This document shows positions 50,801 through 59,921 of a stretch of DNA of 64,000 nt, piece after piece (position 1 is the first letter of the stretch; every line of letters starts with the position of its first letter). A model generated the notes under the pieces. That model was not told where the DNA came from. It worked only from the letters and a program-made list of their open reading frames with translations, and ran no database searches. The translations under genes and the position numbers were made by a program. Origin of the DNA: Marinobacterium litorale DSM 23545 (GTDB lineage Bacteria; Pseudomonadota; Gammaproteobacteria; Pseudomonadales; Balneatricaceae). The stretch covers positions 1 to 64,000 of the forward strand of contig NZ_AUAZ01000015.1 in assembly GCF_000428985.1 (NCBI RefSeq), given 5' to 3'.

Positions 50801-51733
50801 TTGAATAACAGGGACAGACTAAAAGGAATGATGGTAGGGCTGGCGGTGGGCGATGCTCTGGGCGCACCGGTGGAATTTATGGAACCCGGTAGCTTTGAAC
50901 CAGTCTCCGGCTATAGATCGGGTGGTCCCCACGGGCTTTTACCCGGCTACTGGACCGATGACACATCCATGGCGTTATGTTCGGCGGTCAGTTTGCACGA
51001 GTGTGGCGAGTTCAACCCAGCAGACCAGATAGACCGTTTTCTACGCTGGTTTCGAAAAGGCTATCTCTCTTCCACGGGACGCTGTTTCGATATCGGCCGG
51101 CGTACCCTGGAAGCACTGGTCAGGTACGAACGCACAGGCGAGGTGTATGCCGGTGAAGAGTCCTATGACTCGGCGGGCAATGGCGCGCTGATGCGGTTGG
51201 CGCCGGTGATAATCTACGCGCTGCAACACGCGCAGGACCCTCAAACCTTAGCCCGGGAGCATGGTCGGCTGACCCACGCTGATCCACGTTGTATCGAGTC
51301 CAATGCTGTATTTGCGCGTCTGCTTTCCGTGGTGCTGGAGGGGGTCGACAAAAGCCGTTTGTTGGAGCGTCTGGCTTCCTGGTCTTCCGAAATCAGTGAT
51401 GTTGAAGTGGCGCAGGTGGTGGCTGGCTCTTACCGTGACAAGGTGCCCCCGGCGATTCGTGCATCAGGCTATGTGGTTGCTTCTCTTGAGGCAGCACTCT
51501 GGGCTTTTTATCGCAGCGATAATTTTGCCGAAGGGGCATTGATGGCGGTCAACCTCGGTCATGATTCTGATACAATTGGCGCAATTTTCGGACAGTTGGC
51601 AGGCGCTTTCTACGGCATTGAGGCCATTCCGACGGAATGGCGCGACGGGCTGTATCAGTATGATGCCATTGTTGAACTGACCGACGCGATAATCGATGGA
51701 GTGACGATAGACCTGCCACCGGGTTGGAAATAA
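50801..51733 (+). CDS. ADP-ribosylglycohydrolase (DraG-like)
   Basis: A 310-residue hydrolase of the DraG/ADP-ribosylglycohydrolase family, which removes ADP-ribose from proteins or small molecules with a two-metal site. Metal ligands are in YWTDDTSMALC near the N-terminus and in LGHDSDTIGAIFGQLAGAFYG near the C-terminus; GLAVGDALGAPVEF is the family start. TTG 50801 is chosen because GGGGAG lies 7 bases upstream. An upstream GTG (50762) has no such signal. No DraT-type ADP-ribosyltransferase is seen nearby, so its substrate is unknown. It lies between two cyclic-di-GMP genes. Confidence 0.87.
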   Translation: MNNRDRLKGMMVGLAVGDALGAPVEFMEPGSFEPVSGYRSGGPHGLLPGYWTDDTSMALCSAVSLHECGEFNPADQIDRFLRWFRKGYLSSTGRCFDIGRRTLEALVRYERTGEVYAGEESYDSAGNGALMRLAPVIIYALQHAQDPQTLAREHGRLTHADPRCIESNAVFARLLSVVLEGVDKSRLLERLASWSSEISDVEVAQVVAGSYRDKVPPAIRASGYVVASLEAALWAFYRSDNFAEGALMAVNLGHDSDTIGAIFGQLAGAFYGIEAIPTEWRDGLYQYDAIVELTDAIIDGVTIDLPPGWK

Positions 51734-51772
51734 ACGGCCGGGGGGCCGGGTGCTCGCGTCACGGAGACAGAC

Positions 51773-54205
51773 ATGAGCGACATTCTCCCGGACGCTGGAC
51801 AAGAGATACGCAAAATACGGCGGTACTCGCTGCTGGCGCTGGTTATCTGGTCATTACTTTTTGCCGGTGCCTTTACCTATTTCGAAGCGCTTAACGCCAA
51901 TAGTGCGTTGGTACTGGCCCGGGAGACTGCGCTTGCCAATATCAATCGCGATACTGCGCTGCGGGCGTGGGTCAGTAGTCATGGCGGGGTGTTTGTGCCG
52001 CGCGCCAACGCCGAGCCCAACCCCTACCTGCCGCCGTCACAGAGGACCGATGAAACTGTTAGCGGTCAGTCGTTAACCCGGATGAATCCGGCCTATGTGC
52101 TACGTGACTTTTATCGTCACTACAGCGACGATCTGGGGATTCGCAGCCGCTTGGTGGGGCGCAGTCCGATCAATCCGGAGAATATCGGTGATGACTGGGA
52201 GCGTGACCGTCTACAGATGATGGTCTCCAGTGACCGGGTTCAGTATTTTGAAGTCACCGATATCGATGGCCGGCCGTTCCTGCGCGGGGTTCAACGGCTG
52301 CAACTTGAGCCCAGTTGCCGGGAGTGCCATCAGGCTGTCTCCGATCATCGCCAGCACCTGGGTGCGATCAGTGTTTCGGTGCCGATGCAGACCATACTTG
52401 CGCAACAGGAAGCGACCACCCGTCCGGTCTACCTGGGCAGTGGTGTTATCTGGTTTTGCGGTGTTGGCATCATTCTGCTTTTGAGCGAGTTAACCCAGCG
52501 CCGCATCAGCGAACGCGAAGAGTCCGAGCGGAAGCTTCGCCGCGCCGCTACCGTCTTTACCAGTTCGCATGAGGGTATTGTTGTTGCCAGCCTGAAAGGG
52601 GAGGTGTTAGCGGTGAATCCGGCGTTTACCTCGATCACCGGTTACCCCGAGGCTGAAATACTGGGACGTAACCTGAGCCTGCTGCAATCCGGACATCACG
52701 ATAAAGCGTTCTATCAGAAGCTCTGGCAGTCGATATCCGAGAAGGGCTACTGGCGTGGCGAAATCTGGAACCGCAGACGCAGTGGCGAGGTGTATCCGGA
52801 ATGGCTGACGATCAGTGCTGTAAAAGACTCTGCCGGGAAAGTAGCCAACTACGTTGGGGTATTTTCCGATATTTCGCTGATCAAGCAATCTCAGGAGCAA
52901 CTGGAGTACCTGGCCTATCATGATCCGCTGACCGGATTGCCCAATCGAGCCATGCTCAAGGATCGACTGGATCATGCCGTGGAGCGACTGCATCGCAGTG
53001 GTGCCCACGGGGCCGTGATGTTCATGGATCTGGATCGCTTCAAGGCGGTGAATGACAGCTACGGTCATCCGGTTGGGGATGAGGTTTTAAAAAGCGTGGC
53101 CCAGCGTTTGGCTGGCCGACTGCGTGAAGGCGACACCCTGGCGCGGCTGGGTGGTGATGAATTCGTGGTGTTGCTGGAGGATCTGGAATCACCGGAAAGT
53201 GTCGCTGTGGTGGCACGTGATCTGATAACCCTGTTCAACCAGTTGTTCGATATCGGTGAGGACCGTCAGGTTTCGCTGGGGCTGAGTATCGGGATCTGTC
53301 TGTTTCCGGAGGATGCCGAGCACACTGACGATATTCTTCAGCATGCCGATGCGGCGCTTTATCAGGCCAAGCAAGCCGGGCGTAATACCTACCGTTTCTA
53401 CACTGAAGCGTTGACTCAGGCGGCTCGCGAGAAGTTATCGCTGGAATCTTCATTAAGAATGGCGATCGAGCGCGATCAGCTGGTGCTGCATTATCAGCCG
53501 TTACTGGATCTGCAGACACGCAAGATAATCGGGGTTGAAGCTTTGGTTCGCTGGGATAGCCCTGAGCATGGCTTTATCTCCCCGGGCACTTTCATCCCTT
53601 TAGCGGAGGAAACGGGCCTGATTGTTCCCCTGGGTGAGTGGGTGATGCGCGAAGCCTGCGGTCAGATGAGAGCCTGGCTTGATCAGGGGCTGGAGCTGGG
53701 TACCGTGGCGGTTAACCTGTCGCCGGTACAGTTCCGCCATGAGGATCTGCTGGGTATGGTGCGCTCCGCCCTCGAGGAGAGTCGGCTCGACCCCCGCTAT
53801 GTGGAGCTTGAGATCACTGAAAGTGGTTTGATGGACAACATCGAAGCGGTGGAATTGCGGATTGATCGGCTTAAGGCGATGGGGCTGCGGATGTCGATCG
53901 ATGATTTTGGTACCGGTTACTCCTCCATGGCTTATCTGCAGCGTTTTTCCATCGATAAGCTCAAGATCGATCAGAGTTTTACCCGGGCGATTGAAGAAAA
54001 CCGGCTGGAGCAGCCGCTGGTTACTACAATCGTGAGCCTGGCCCGGAGCTTGAAGCTCCAGGTGTTGGCAGAGGGGATCGAAACGGAGGTTCAGCTCAAT
54101 TATCTCCGTGCATTGGGTTGTGATTTGGGACAGGGATACTTGTTCAGCCGTCCATTGCCTGCGCAGGAGATCACGCGGCTTCTACAGCAATCACAAACGA
54201 CCTAA
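51773..54205 (+). CDS. haem-binding DUF3365-PAS-GGDEF-EAL protein
   Basis: An 810-residue cyclic-di-GMP signalling protein. TM1 is at about 20-38. A periplasmic DUF3365/Tll0287-type domain follows, with a c-type haem motif CRECH (C182, C185, H186). TM2 is VIWFCGVGIILLLSELT (about 225-241). Then come a PAS domain (about 258-380), GGDEF (about 390-545, RLGGDEFVVLLED) and EAL (about 560-800, GVEALVRWDSPEHG, DDFGTGYSS and KIDQSFTR). Both catalytic motifs look intact, so it could make and break c-di-GMP under redox or gas control through the haem. It follows the DraG-like gene by 39 bases. Confidence 0.9.
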   Translation: MSDILPDAGQEIRKIRRYSLLALVIWSLLFAGAFTYFEALNANSALVLARETALANINRDTALRAWVSSHGGVFVPRANAEPNPYLPPSQRTDETVSGQSLTRMNPAYVLRDFYRHYSDDLGIRSRLVGRSPINPENIGDDWERDRLQMMVSSDRVQYFEVTDIDGRPFLRGVQRLQLEPSCRECHQAVSDHRQHLGAISVSVPMQTILAQQEATTRPVYLGSGVIWFCGVGIILLLSELTQRRISEREESERKLRRAATVFTSSHEGIVVASLKGEVLAVNPAFTSITGYPEAEILGRNLSLLQSGHHDKAFYQKLWQSISEKGYWRGEIWNRRRSGEVYPEWLTISAVKDSAGKVANYVGVFSDISLIKQSQEQLEYLAYHDPLTGLPNRAMLKDRLDHAVERLHRSGAHGAVMFMDLDRFKAVNDSYGHPVGDEVLKSVAQRLAGRLREGDTLARLGGDEFVVLLEDLESPESVAVVARDLITLFNQLFDIGEDRQVSLGLSIGICLFPEDAEHTDDILQHADAALYQAKQAGRNTYRFYTEALTQAAREKLSLESSLRMAIERDQLVLHYQPLLDLQTRKIIGVEALVRWDSPEHGFISPGTFIPLAEETGLIVPLGEWVMREACGQMRAWLDQGLELGTVAVNLSPVQFRHEDLLGMVRSALEESRLDPRYVELEITESGLMDNIEAVELRIDRLKAMGLRMSIDDFGTGYSSMAYLQRFSIDKLKIDQSFTRAIEENRLEQPLVTTIVSLARSLKLQVLAEGIETEVQLNYLRALGCDLGQGYLFSRPLPAQEITRLLQQSQTT

Positions 54206-55083
54206 GACAGCTGCTTGACCGCCTTGTGAATCAGCCCCGCCAGGCGTCGGACACCCGGACTGGCCAGATCGGCATCACGCAGAATCAGGTAAAGATCGGC
54301 GTAGCGCTCGGCACCACTGGCCAAGGGTAGAGGTTTGAGTTCTCCCCGCTCCAGTTGATCGCGAATCTTGAACTCCGGGTACCAGGAAAAGCCGAGCCCC
54401 GCACTGGCGCAGCGGATCGATGTGCTCATATGGCTCACGGTCCAGCGCTGATCAGCGCCCAGCCAGCCCGCATCCAGACTCCGGCTCCCCGAGTCCCGCA
54501 CCACGAGCTGTCGGTACTGCCTCAGATCTGAGTGGGTGAGCGGGCGATCAAATCCATGTAGCGGATGCTGCGGATGGGCAACGGGGATAAAGCGTATTCT
54601 CAGCAAGGGATCACCGACAAATCCCGGCGGCACCCGGCTACTGATCACCAGCTCTGCGTCCCCTCGGGTCAATGTCTCATCGGTACCACTCAGGGCGGTT
54701 TCCAGCAGTTCAATCCGCACAAAGGGCGCGTCTTCGGCATACGCCCTGAGCGCCTCAAGAATCACCGGCTCTGGGAAAATGATATCAATGGCGATCCGAA
54801 TCATCGCTTCTGACCCGCTGCTGTAGTGAGCCGCCAGCTCCTCGGTCAGGCGGGCATTCTCAAGCAGGGACTGGGCCTGATGGTAGAGTGCGGTCCCCGC
54901 CTCGGTCAGCCGGGCCTTGCGGCCCTCGATACGAAAGACGGCCAAGCCCAGCTTTTCTTCCAGCCGCTGAATTGAATAGCTGACCGCCGACTGGCTTTTA
55001 TCGAGTGCTTCCGCTGCCTGCGCATAGCCACCGTGATCGACCACGGCGACCAGTGTATGCCACTGTTCCAGAGTGATTTTCAC
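54202..55083 (-). CDS. LysR-family transcriptional regulator
   Basis: A 293-residue LysR regulator. The N-terminal winged HTH is QWHTLVAVVDHGGYAQAAEALDKSQSAVSYSIQRLEEKLG in pieces (residues about 7-47). The effector-binding domain runs from about 92 and includes VISSRVPPGFVGDPL. It is divergent from the azoR-yqjG-pirin cluster. In E. coli the LysR regulator YhaJ lies near yqjG and the pirin gene yhaK, so a role in answering quinones or other electrophiles is plausible here. Its end overlaps the convergent GGDEF-EAL gene by 4 bp. Confidence 0.88.
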   Translation of the reverse strand: MKITLEQWHTLVAVVDHGGYAQAAEALDKSQSAVSYSIQRLEEKLGLAVFRIEGRKARLTEAGTALYHQAQSLLENARLTEELAAHYSSGSEAMIRIAIDIIFPEPVILEALRAYAEDAPFVRIELLETALSGTDETLTRGDAELVISSRVPPGFVGDPLLRIRFIPVAHPQHPLHGFDRPLTHSDLRQYRQLVVRDSGSRSLDAGWLGADQRWTVSHMSTSIRCASAGLGFSWYPEFKIRDQLERGELKPLPLASGAERYADLYLILRDADLASPGVRRLAGLIHKAVKQLS

Positions 55084-55133
55084 GGGACCCGGCTCCTGCT
55101 CTGACGTTGGTTCGATGCGTTTATCTCTTTTAT

Positions 55134-55148
55134 ATCAGTAAAACTGAT
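55134..55148. promoter_or_regulatory. ATCAGT-N3-ACTGAT palindrome, candidate LysR operator
   Basis: A perfect 15-bp inverted repeat between the LysR regulator and azoR, the usual place and size for a LysR-type recognition site that controls both divergent genes. It is 90 bases from the azoR start. Confidence 0.55.
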
Positions 55149-55238
55149 CAAATAGAGCTGTTTATTCGCATTTAATATCCGATCAGTGAATAGATAATAG
55201 GAAGCGTAGTCATCATTCATCGAAAACGGAGTCACTTC

Positions 55239-55841
55239 ATGGCTAAGCTTCTGTATGTAAAAAGCAGTATTTTTGGTGATCAGGGTCAGTCCAGTCAGCT
55301 GGCAGAGTCGCTGATCAATGACTGGAAAGCGCAGAACCCAGGCGGGGAAGTGGTCGAGCGTGATCTTGCCGGTGATCCGATCCCACACTTGGATGCGGGA
55401 CGTTTTAACGCATTTATCACCGACCCTCAGGAGCGTACTGCCGAGCAGCATGCGGTGGTGGAGTTCTCAGACGCCCTGATCGACGAGATTCGTCAGGCCG
55501 ACAGCGTTGTTATCGGGGTGCCGATGTACAACTTCGGCGTGCCGTCGCAGATGAAAGCGTGGATTGATCATCTGGCTCGCGCCGGCGTCACCTTTAAGTA
55601 CACTGAGTCGGGCCCTGTCGGGCTGTTGGAAGATAAGCCGGTCATTTTACTGGCCACGCGCGGCGGGCAGTACAAAGACGATGGACTGGACTACCAGATT
55701 CCCTTCGTCAAACAGTTCCTGGGCTTCATCGGACTCAACGATACCCGGGTGATCTTTGCCGAAGGGCTGGCAATGGGGGATAGCGTCAAAGATCAGGTGT
55801 TGAGCGCGGCGCGCCGCAGCCTAGGCGAGCAGCTACAGTAA
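55239..55841 (+). CDS. azoR: FMN-dependent NADH:quinone/azo reductase AzoR
   Basis: A 200-residue flavodoxin-like reductase, very close in pattern to E. coli AzoR. It starts with LLYVKSSIFGDQGQSSQL (FMN phosphate loop), has the PMYNFGVPSQMKAWIDHLARAGVTFKYTESGPVGL block in two parts, and ends with FLGFIGLNDTRVIFAEGL. It reduces quinones and azo compounds by two electrons, protecting from thiol stress. It heads a cluster with yqjG and pirin and faces the LysR regulator. Confidence 0.93.
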   Translation: MAKLLYVKSSIFGDQGQSSQLAESLINDWKAQNPGGEVVERDLAGDPIPHLDAGRFNAFITDPQERTAEQHAVVEFSDALIDEIRQADSVVIGVPMYNFGVPSQMKAWIDHLARAGVTFKYTESGPVGLLEDKPVILLATRGGQYKDDGLDYQIPFVKQFLGFIGLNDTRVIFAEGLAMGDSVKDQVLSAARRSLGEQLQ

Positions 55842-55877
55842 TCCGAGTAATGAAACGGATAATCAGGGGAGGTCAGC

Positions 55878-56867
55878 ATGGGGCTACTGGTCAATGGTCA
55901 ATGGCAGGATCGGTGGTATGACACCGATTCTCACGGTGGGCGTTTCGAGCGGGATAGCGCGCGGTTTCGCAACTGGGTCACATCTGACGGCGCAGCAGGT
56001 CCATCCGGTGAGGGGGGCTTTGAGGCAAAGGCTGGTCGCTACCATCTGTATGTCTCCTATGCCTGCCCCTGGGCGCACCGAACCTTGATTATGCGAGCGC
56101 TCAAAGGGTTAGAGGCACAGATTAGCGTAGATGTGGTTGACCCGCTGATGCTGGAAAACGGGTGGACATTGTCCGGTCAGTTTGAAGGTTCTACGGGGGA
56201 CTCCCTCTACGGGGCGGAGTATCTGCATCAGGTCTACACCCGCAGCAAGCCTGATGCCTCGGGACGGGTGACTGTCCCGGTTCTGTGGGACAAGAAGCGT
56301 GAGCAGATTGTCAGTAACGAGTCTGCCGAAATCATCAGGATGTTAAATAGCGCTTTCGATGCGGCAGGTGCCAACGCGGGGGATTATTACCCGAGCGCCC
56401 TGCAGGATGAGATCGATAGCTGGAATGACCGAATCTACCCCGCTGTTAACAACGGCGTTTACAAAGCCGGGTTTGCGACCTCTCAGGACGCATACGATGA
56501 GGCGGTGGAAGGACTGTTTGCGGAGCTGGACAGGATCGATGCTCATCTGAGCAAACAGCGGTTCCTGGCTGGTGACCGATTAACGGAAGCTGATATACGT
56601 CTCTATACCACGTTGATCCGGTTCGACCCGGTCTATGTCAGTCACTTCAAGTGTGACCGTTATCGAATAGCGGACTATCCGGCGCTGTCGAACTATCTGC
56701 GGGATCTGTATCAGCGGCCGGCATTCCGGGACACCACCCGTTTCGATCATATCCGGAACCACTACTACCGTAGCCATCCCACTATCAACCCGACCGGCAT
56801 CATACCGGTAGGGCCAGCGTTTGATCTAACAGCACCCCATGGGCGCGAGGAACTTGGTGATGACTGA
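55878..56867 (+). CDS. yqjG: glutathionyl-hydroquinone reductase YqjG
   Basis: A 329-residue member of the Xi-class glutathione transferases (YqjG/PcpF/ECM4). The catalytic cysteine is in YVSYACPWAHRTLIM. The glutathione site continues in SNESAEIIRMLN, and the helical C-terminal domain has LAGDRLTEADIRLYTTLIRFDPVYVSHFKC in pieces. It reduces glutathionyl-hydroquinones to hydroquinones. It follows azoR by 36 bases and overlaps the pirin gene by 8, so the three form a quinone-handling unit. Confidence 0.93.
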   Translation: MGLLVNGQWQDRWYDTDSHGGRFERDSARFRNWVTSDGAAGPSGEGGFEAKAGRYHLYVSYACPWAHRTLIMRALKGLEAQISVDVVDPLMLENGWTLSGQFEGSTGDSLYGAEYLHQVYTRSKPDASGRVTVPVLWDKKREQIVSNESAEIIRMLNSAFDAAGANAGDYYPSALQDEIDSWNDRIYPAVNNGVYKAGFATSQDAYDEAVEGLFAELDRIDAHLSKQRFLAGDRLTEADIRLYTTLIRFDPVYVSHFKCDRYRIADYPALSNYLRDLYQRPAFRDTTRFDHIRNHYYRSHPTINPTGIIPVGPAFDLTAPHGREELGDD

Positions 56868-57705
56868 GTACACCGTGAAGCGCGTGATTCGTGCAATTGA
56901 CAGCTCCGATGGTGCAGGGGTCCGGTTGCGCCGGAGTCTGGGACAGGGGGGGAATACCCGCATCGATCCATTCCTGATGCTGGATATGTTCTCGTCGGAC
57001 AGCCCCGATGACTACATAGCCGGCTTTCCGGCTCATCCGCATCGGGGCTTCGAGACAGTGACCTACATGTTGGATGGCGTGATGCGTCACCGCGATCATC
57101 TGGGGCACGAAGGGCTGCTGCGTCCCGGTGGTGCGCAATGGATGACAGCCGGCAGAGGCGTAATTCACGAAGAGATGCCGCAGCAGGAGCAGGGTTTGAT
57201 GCGGGGATTTCAGCTTTGGGTCAACCTGCCCGCTGCGGAGAAGATGAAGCCGGCGGCTTATCAGAATATTGAGCCGGAGTCCGTGGCCGAAACGAGTGAC
57301 AGTCGGGGCAACCGGATACGTGTCGTGGCGGGTGAGCTGAACTTTGCCGATCAGCTTCTGCAGGGGCCTGTGGTCGGTGTCAGTCGCTCACCACTGTTTG
57401 CCGACATATCACTGGTCGGTGGCAGTGAGCTTGTGTTTGACCTGCCTGACGGTTTGGCGGGCTTCGTGTATCCGTTCGAGGGTGAGGCGTTGTTGGCCGG
57501 AGCCGAACTGGAAACCCATGCCGCCAATGAACTCTCATCGGGCAACCGGTTGCGACTGAACGCCAAAGAGCCCGCCCGCTGTCTGCTGGTGGCGGGCCGT
57601 CCGATTGGTGAGCCCATCGCCCAGTACGGCCCGTTTGTTATGAATACGGCCGAGGAGATAGAGCAGGCGTTGCGGGATTATCGCGCAGGTACGTTGGCGA
57701 GCTAA
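56860..57705 (+). CDS. pirin family protein
   Basis: A 281-residue bicupin of the pirin family. The metal ligands are in the N-terminal cupin, FPAHPHRGFETVTYMLDG and later GVIHEEMP (His57-type pattern H-x-H...H...E). Some bacterial pirins are quercetin dioxygenases, others regulators; the substrate here is unknown. ATG 56860 gives MTEYTVKRVIRAIDSSDG and has GAGGAA 7 bases upstream, so a longer start at 56839 is rejected. It is the last gene of the azoR-yqjG-pirin unit. Confidence 0.9.
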   Translation: MTEYTVKRVIRAIDSSDGAGVRLRRSLGQGGNTRIDPFLMLDMFSSDSPDDYIAGFPAHPHRGFETVTYMLDGVMRHRDHLGHEGLLRPGGAQWMTAGRGVIHEEMPQQEQGLMRGFQLWVNLPAAEKMKPAAYQNIEPESVAETSDSRGNRIRVVAGELNFADQLLQGPVVGVSRSPLFADISLVGGSELVFDLPDGLAGFVYPFEGEALLAGAELETHAANELSSGNRLRLNAKEPARCLLVAGRPIGEPIAQYGPFVMNTAEEIEQALRDYRAGTLAS

Positions 57706-57804
57706 CCTTTTTACGTTTTTTGCCCGATACTTGGAAAAGTGATGGTGCCCCGATACTCTAGAGAAACACCTGTTTGATCGGGGTGTTCCTGTCGGAGGGC
57801 TTTT

Positions 57805-57918
57805 ATGGGGCGCTTTATTATCTTTGTGATCCTGGTGGTGCTTGTGGGGTTTTCGTTGAACTCCTGCGATCATGCCCTGGACGTTAAAAAGTCGTTATGG
57901 GATCAGGAAGAGCGCTAA
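57805..57918 (+). CDS. 37-residue membrane or lipoprotein-like peptide
   Basis: A small gene with a very good Shine-Dalgarno (GGAGGG, 5 bases before ATG 57805). The product starts MGRFIIFVILVVLVGF, a hydrophobic helix. SLNSC follows, resembling a lipobox with its cysteine near residue 21, and then a short charged tail ending WDQEER. It could be a mini-lipoprotein or a one-TM peptide. It ends 18 bases before pilU and may be co-transcribed with it. Confidence 0.65.
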   Translation: MGRFIIFVILVVLVGFSLNSCDHALDVKKSLWDQEER

Positions 57919-57936
57919 CGGGCAGAGGGGAAAGGA

Positions 57937-59007
57937 ATGCTCGATATTAACCAGTATCTTAAGCTGATGGTCGAAAAGCAGGCGTCGGATCTGTTTTTCA
58001 GCACGGATGCGCCGGTGCAGATAAAGATCGACGGGCTGATGCGCCCGGTGGGAGAGAAAACTCTGCCGCCCGGCTTGACCCATGAGCTGGCTTATTCGCT
58101 GATGAATGAGCACCAGACTCAAGTGTTTGAGTCGGACATGGAGATGAATTTCTCCCACAACGTGAAGGAGCTGGGGCGATTTCGAATCAATGTCTACCGT
58201 CAGCGCGGTGACGTGGCTCTGGTTATTCGATTCATTCGCAACCGTATCCCCAGCATTCAGGATCTGAACCTGCCTGATTACCTGCAGGAGCTGGTGATGT
58301 TGCGCAGTGGCCTGGTGTTGATCGTGGGCTCCACTGGATCCGGTAAGTCTACCAGCCTCGCCTCGATGATCGAGTATCGAAACCAGCGGGCCACGGGGCA
58401 CATTCTGACGGTGGAAGATCCCATCGAGTATATCCACACCAACAAACGCTCTCTGGTTAACCAGCGTGAGGTTGGGATCGATACGCTCTCCTACGAAAAT
58501 GCCCTGATGAACGGTCTGCGAGAAGCGCCTGATGTAATTCTGATTGGTGAAATTCGTGATCGACACACCATGGAGCAGGCGATTCGCTACTCCGAAACCG
58601 GCCATCTCTGCCTGTCGACGCTGCACTCCAATAATACAACGCAGGCGGTGGAGCATATCGCCAACTTTTTCCTGGATACCGAGATAAAAAAGATCAGCCA
58701 GGATCTTTCCATGAACCTGCGGGCGATCGTATCACAGCGTCTGGTCCGCGATATTAATGGCAAATATCTGCCCGCCACAGAAGTTCTGGTTAACACGCCC
58801 TACGTAGCAGAGCTGATAGCGCGAGGCGACTTCAAGCGTATCCGGGAAACCATGGAACAAAGCAGCGACCCGGGGACGCATACCTTCGATGCCAATTTGC
58901 TGGAGCTCTACAGTGCTGGACGCATATCGGAAGAAACCGTGTTGCAGAATGCGGATTCACGCAATAACGTCACGCTGAAGATGAAGCTGCTGGGAGCGGG
59001 GCGCTAG
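57937..59007 (+). CDS. pilU: type IV pilus ATPase PilU
   Basis: A 356-residue hexameric ATPase of the PilT/PilU family that helps retract type IV pili. Walker A is IVGSTGSGKST (about 131-139). The Asp box, Walker B VILIGEIRDRHTMEQAIRYSETGHLC in pieces and the His box THLSTLHSNNTTQAV-like region follow. The N-terminal MLDINQYLKLMVEKQASDLFFS and the C-terminal tail are of PilU rather than PilT type. pilT, often just upstream, is not here. It is convergent with the following gene, with a 4-bp overlap of stops. Confidence 0.92.
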   Translation: MLDINQYLKLMVEKQASDLFFSTDAPVQIKIDGLMRPVGEKTLPPGLTHELAYSLMNEHQTQVFESDMEMNFSHNVKELGRFRINVYRQRGDVALVIRFIRNRIPSIQDLNLPDYLQELVMLRSGLVLIVGSTGSGKSTSLASMIEYRNQRATGHILTVEDPIEYIHTNKRSLVNQREVGIDTLSYENALMNGLREAPDVILIGEIRDRHTMEQAIRYSETGHLCLSTLHSNNTTQAVEHIANFFLDTEIKKISQDLSMNLRAIVSQRLVRDINGKYLPATEVLVNTPYVAELIARGDFKRIRETMEQSSDPGTHTFDANLLELYSAGRISEETVLQNADSRNNVTLKMKLLGAGR

Positions 59008-59759
59008 CGGTAGCGTTCGCGCTGCTCTCGTTCCCGCTCAGCCTGGTCGCGTGCTTTCTGCTCCGCTTCCTGCTGCTGGCGGATCTCCTCGGCGATCTTC
59101 TCACACTGCTCGATCTTGCGGGTCAGTGCAAAGATCTGAGCGTCAATCTGATACGCATTGTTGAATCCCTGAAGTCGGGTCAGTGCGCTTTTGTAGGAGT
59201 GCAACGCCACCTGAGGGCCGGCGACCTCCTCGGTTTGCTGGGCATCCATCAATTCCAGCTCGATGGTTAAGCGGGTGTAGCTCTGCTTCAAATGCCGGAT
59301 CATCTCCTGGGCGGTATTTTTGTTGACCTGATTCTGTTTCTGCAGATCGGTAATAAACTGCGCAAGCTCCCGTATCAGGGCGCGATTTCTCCGCGCGTTG
59401 TCCCGAGTGTCGGAGTGCGTCAGTGAGCCCTGCGGGTACTGTCCCGGGTCAAAGGGCTGAGCCGCGATGCCGTTGAGCCGTTCCAGTTCGCGCCCATGGA
59501 CCGGGTTGGCGTCAAGCTCCATAACCAGCCGCCAGCGTTTTTCCATATAGCGAATCAGCAGGTTGCGCATATCCGGAGTGACATAGAATGAGGGCAGGCT
59601 GGCAAGCAGATGGTCCGCGCGGCGGATCTGGTCCTTTAACGCAAGGAGTCTCATGCGTCGCGCCCGGCGCTGGCTTTCAATCGATTGCACGATATAAGCG
59701 GTAATCGCCAGTACGGCAACGCCGCCTAAGATCAGCATGCCGGTTTCTGTTGGTGTCAT
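59004..59759 (-). CDS. membrane-anchored coiled-coil protein, unknown function
   Basis: A 251-residue protein of unknown family. One N-terminal TM helix (TGMLILGGVAVLAITAYIVQS, about 6-26) is followed by a basic segment (RRARRMRLLALKDQIRRAD) and long helices. The C-terminus is a charged coiled coil rich in Glu, Gln and Arg (EEIRQQQEAEQKARDQAERE). The start is ATG 59759. It may be a cytoplasmic scaffold at the membrane. Its neighbours (pilU, tRNA genes) do not tell more. Confidence 0.65.
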   Translation of the reverse strand: MTPTETGMLILGGVAVLAITAYIVQSIESQRRARRMRLLALKDQIRRADHLLASLPSFYVTPDMRNLLIRYMEKRWRLVMELDANPVHGRELERLNGIAAQPFDPGQYPQGSLTHSDTRDNARRNRALIRELAQFITDLQKQNQVNKNTAQEMIRHLKQSYTRLTIELELMDAQQTEEVAGPQVALHSYKSALTRLQGFNNAYQIDAQIFALTRKIEQCEKIAEEIRQQQEAEQKARDQAEREREQRERYR

Positions 59760-59854
59760 GAACGTTCCTCTGAACAGCGCTGCTCTGATTACCCCTGGAG
59801 CGGATGGGATCGTTTAGGCTTCTGATTCTATAGCAAATTCATGAAAAAAAATGC

Positions 59855-59883
59855 TTGACCCGTTATCAGGCTGTCATTAATAT
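59855..59883 (+). promoter_or_regulatory. promoter of the first tRNA-Glu/tRNA-Gly pair
   Basis: TTGACC (59855-59860), a 17-base spacer and TAATAT (59878-59883), followed by a GC-rich stretch. The first tRNA starts 39 bases downstream. This is a near-consensus sigma-70 promoter with a stringent-type discriminator, as expected for stable RNA genes. Confidence 0.75.
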
Positions 59884-59921
59884 TTTCGCCGCTCCCAAAC
59901 GTGAAGGGGGCGGCGAAATGT

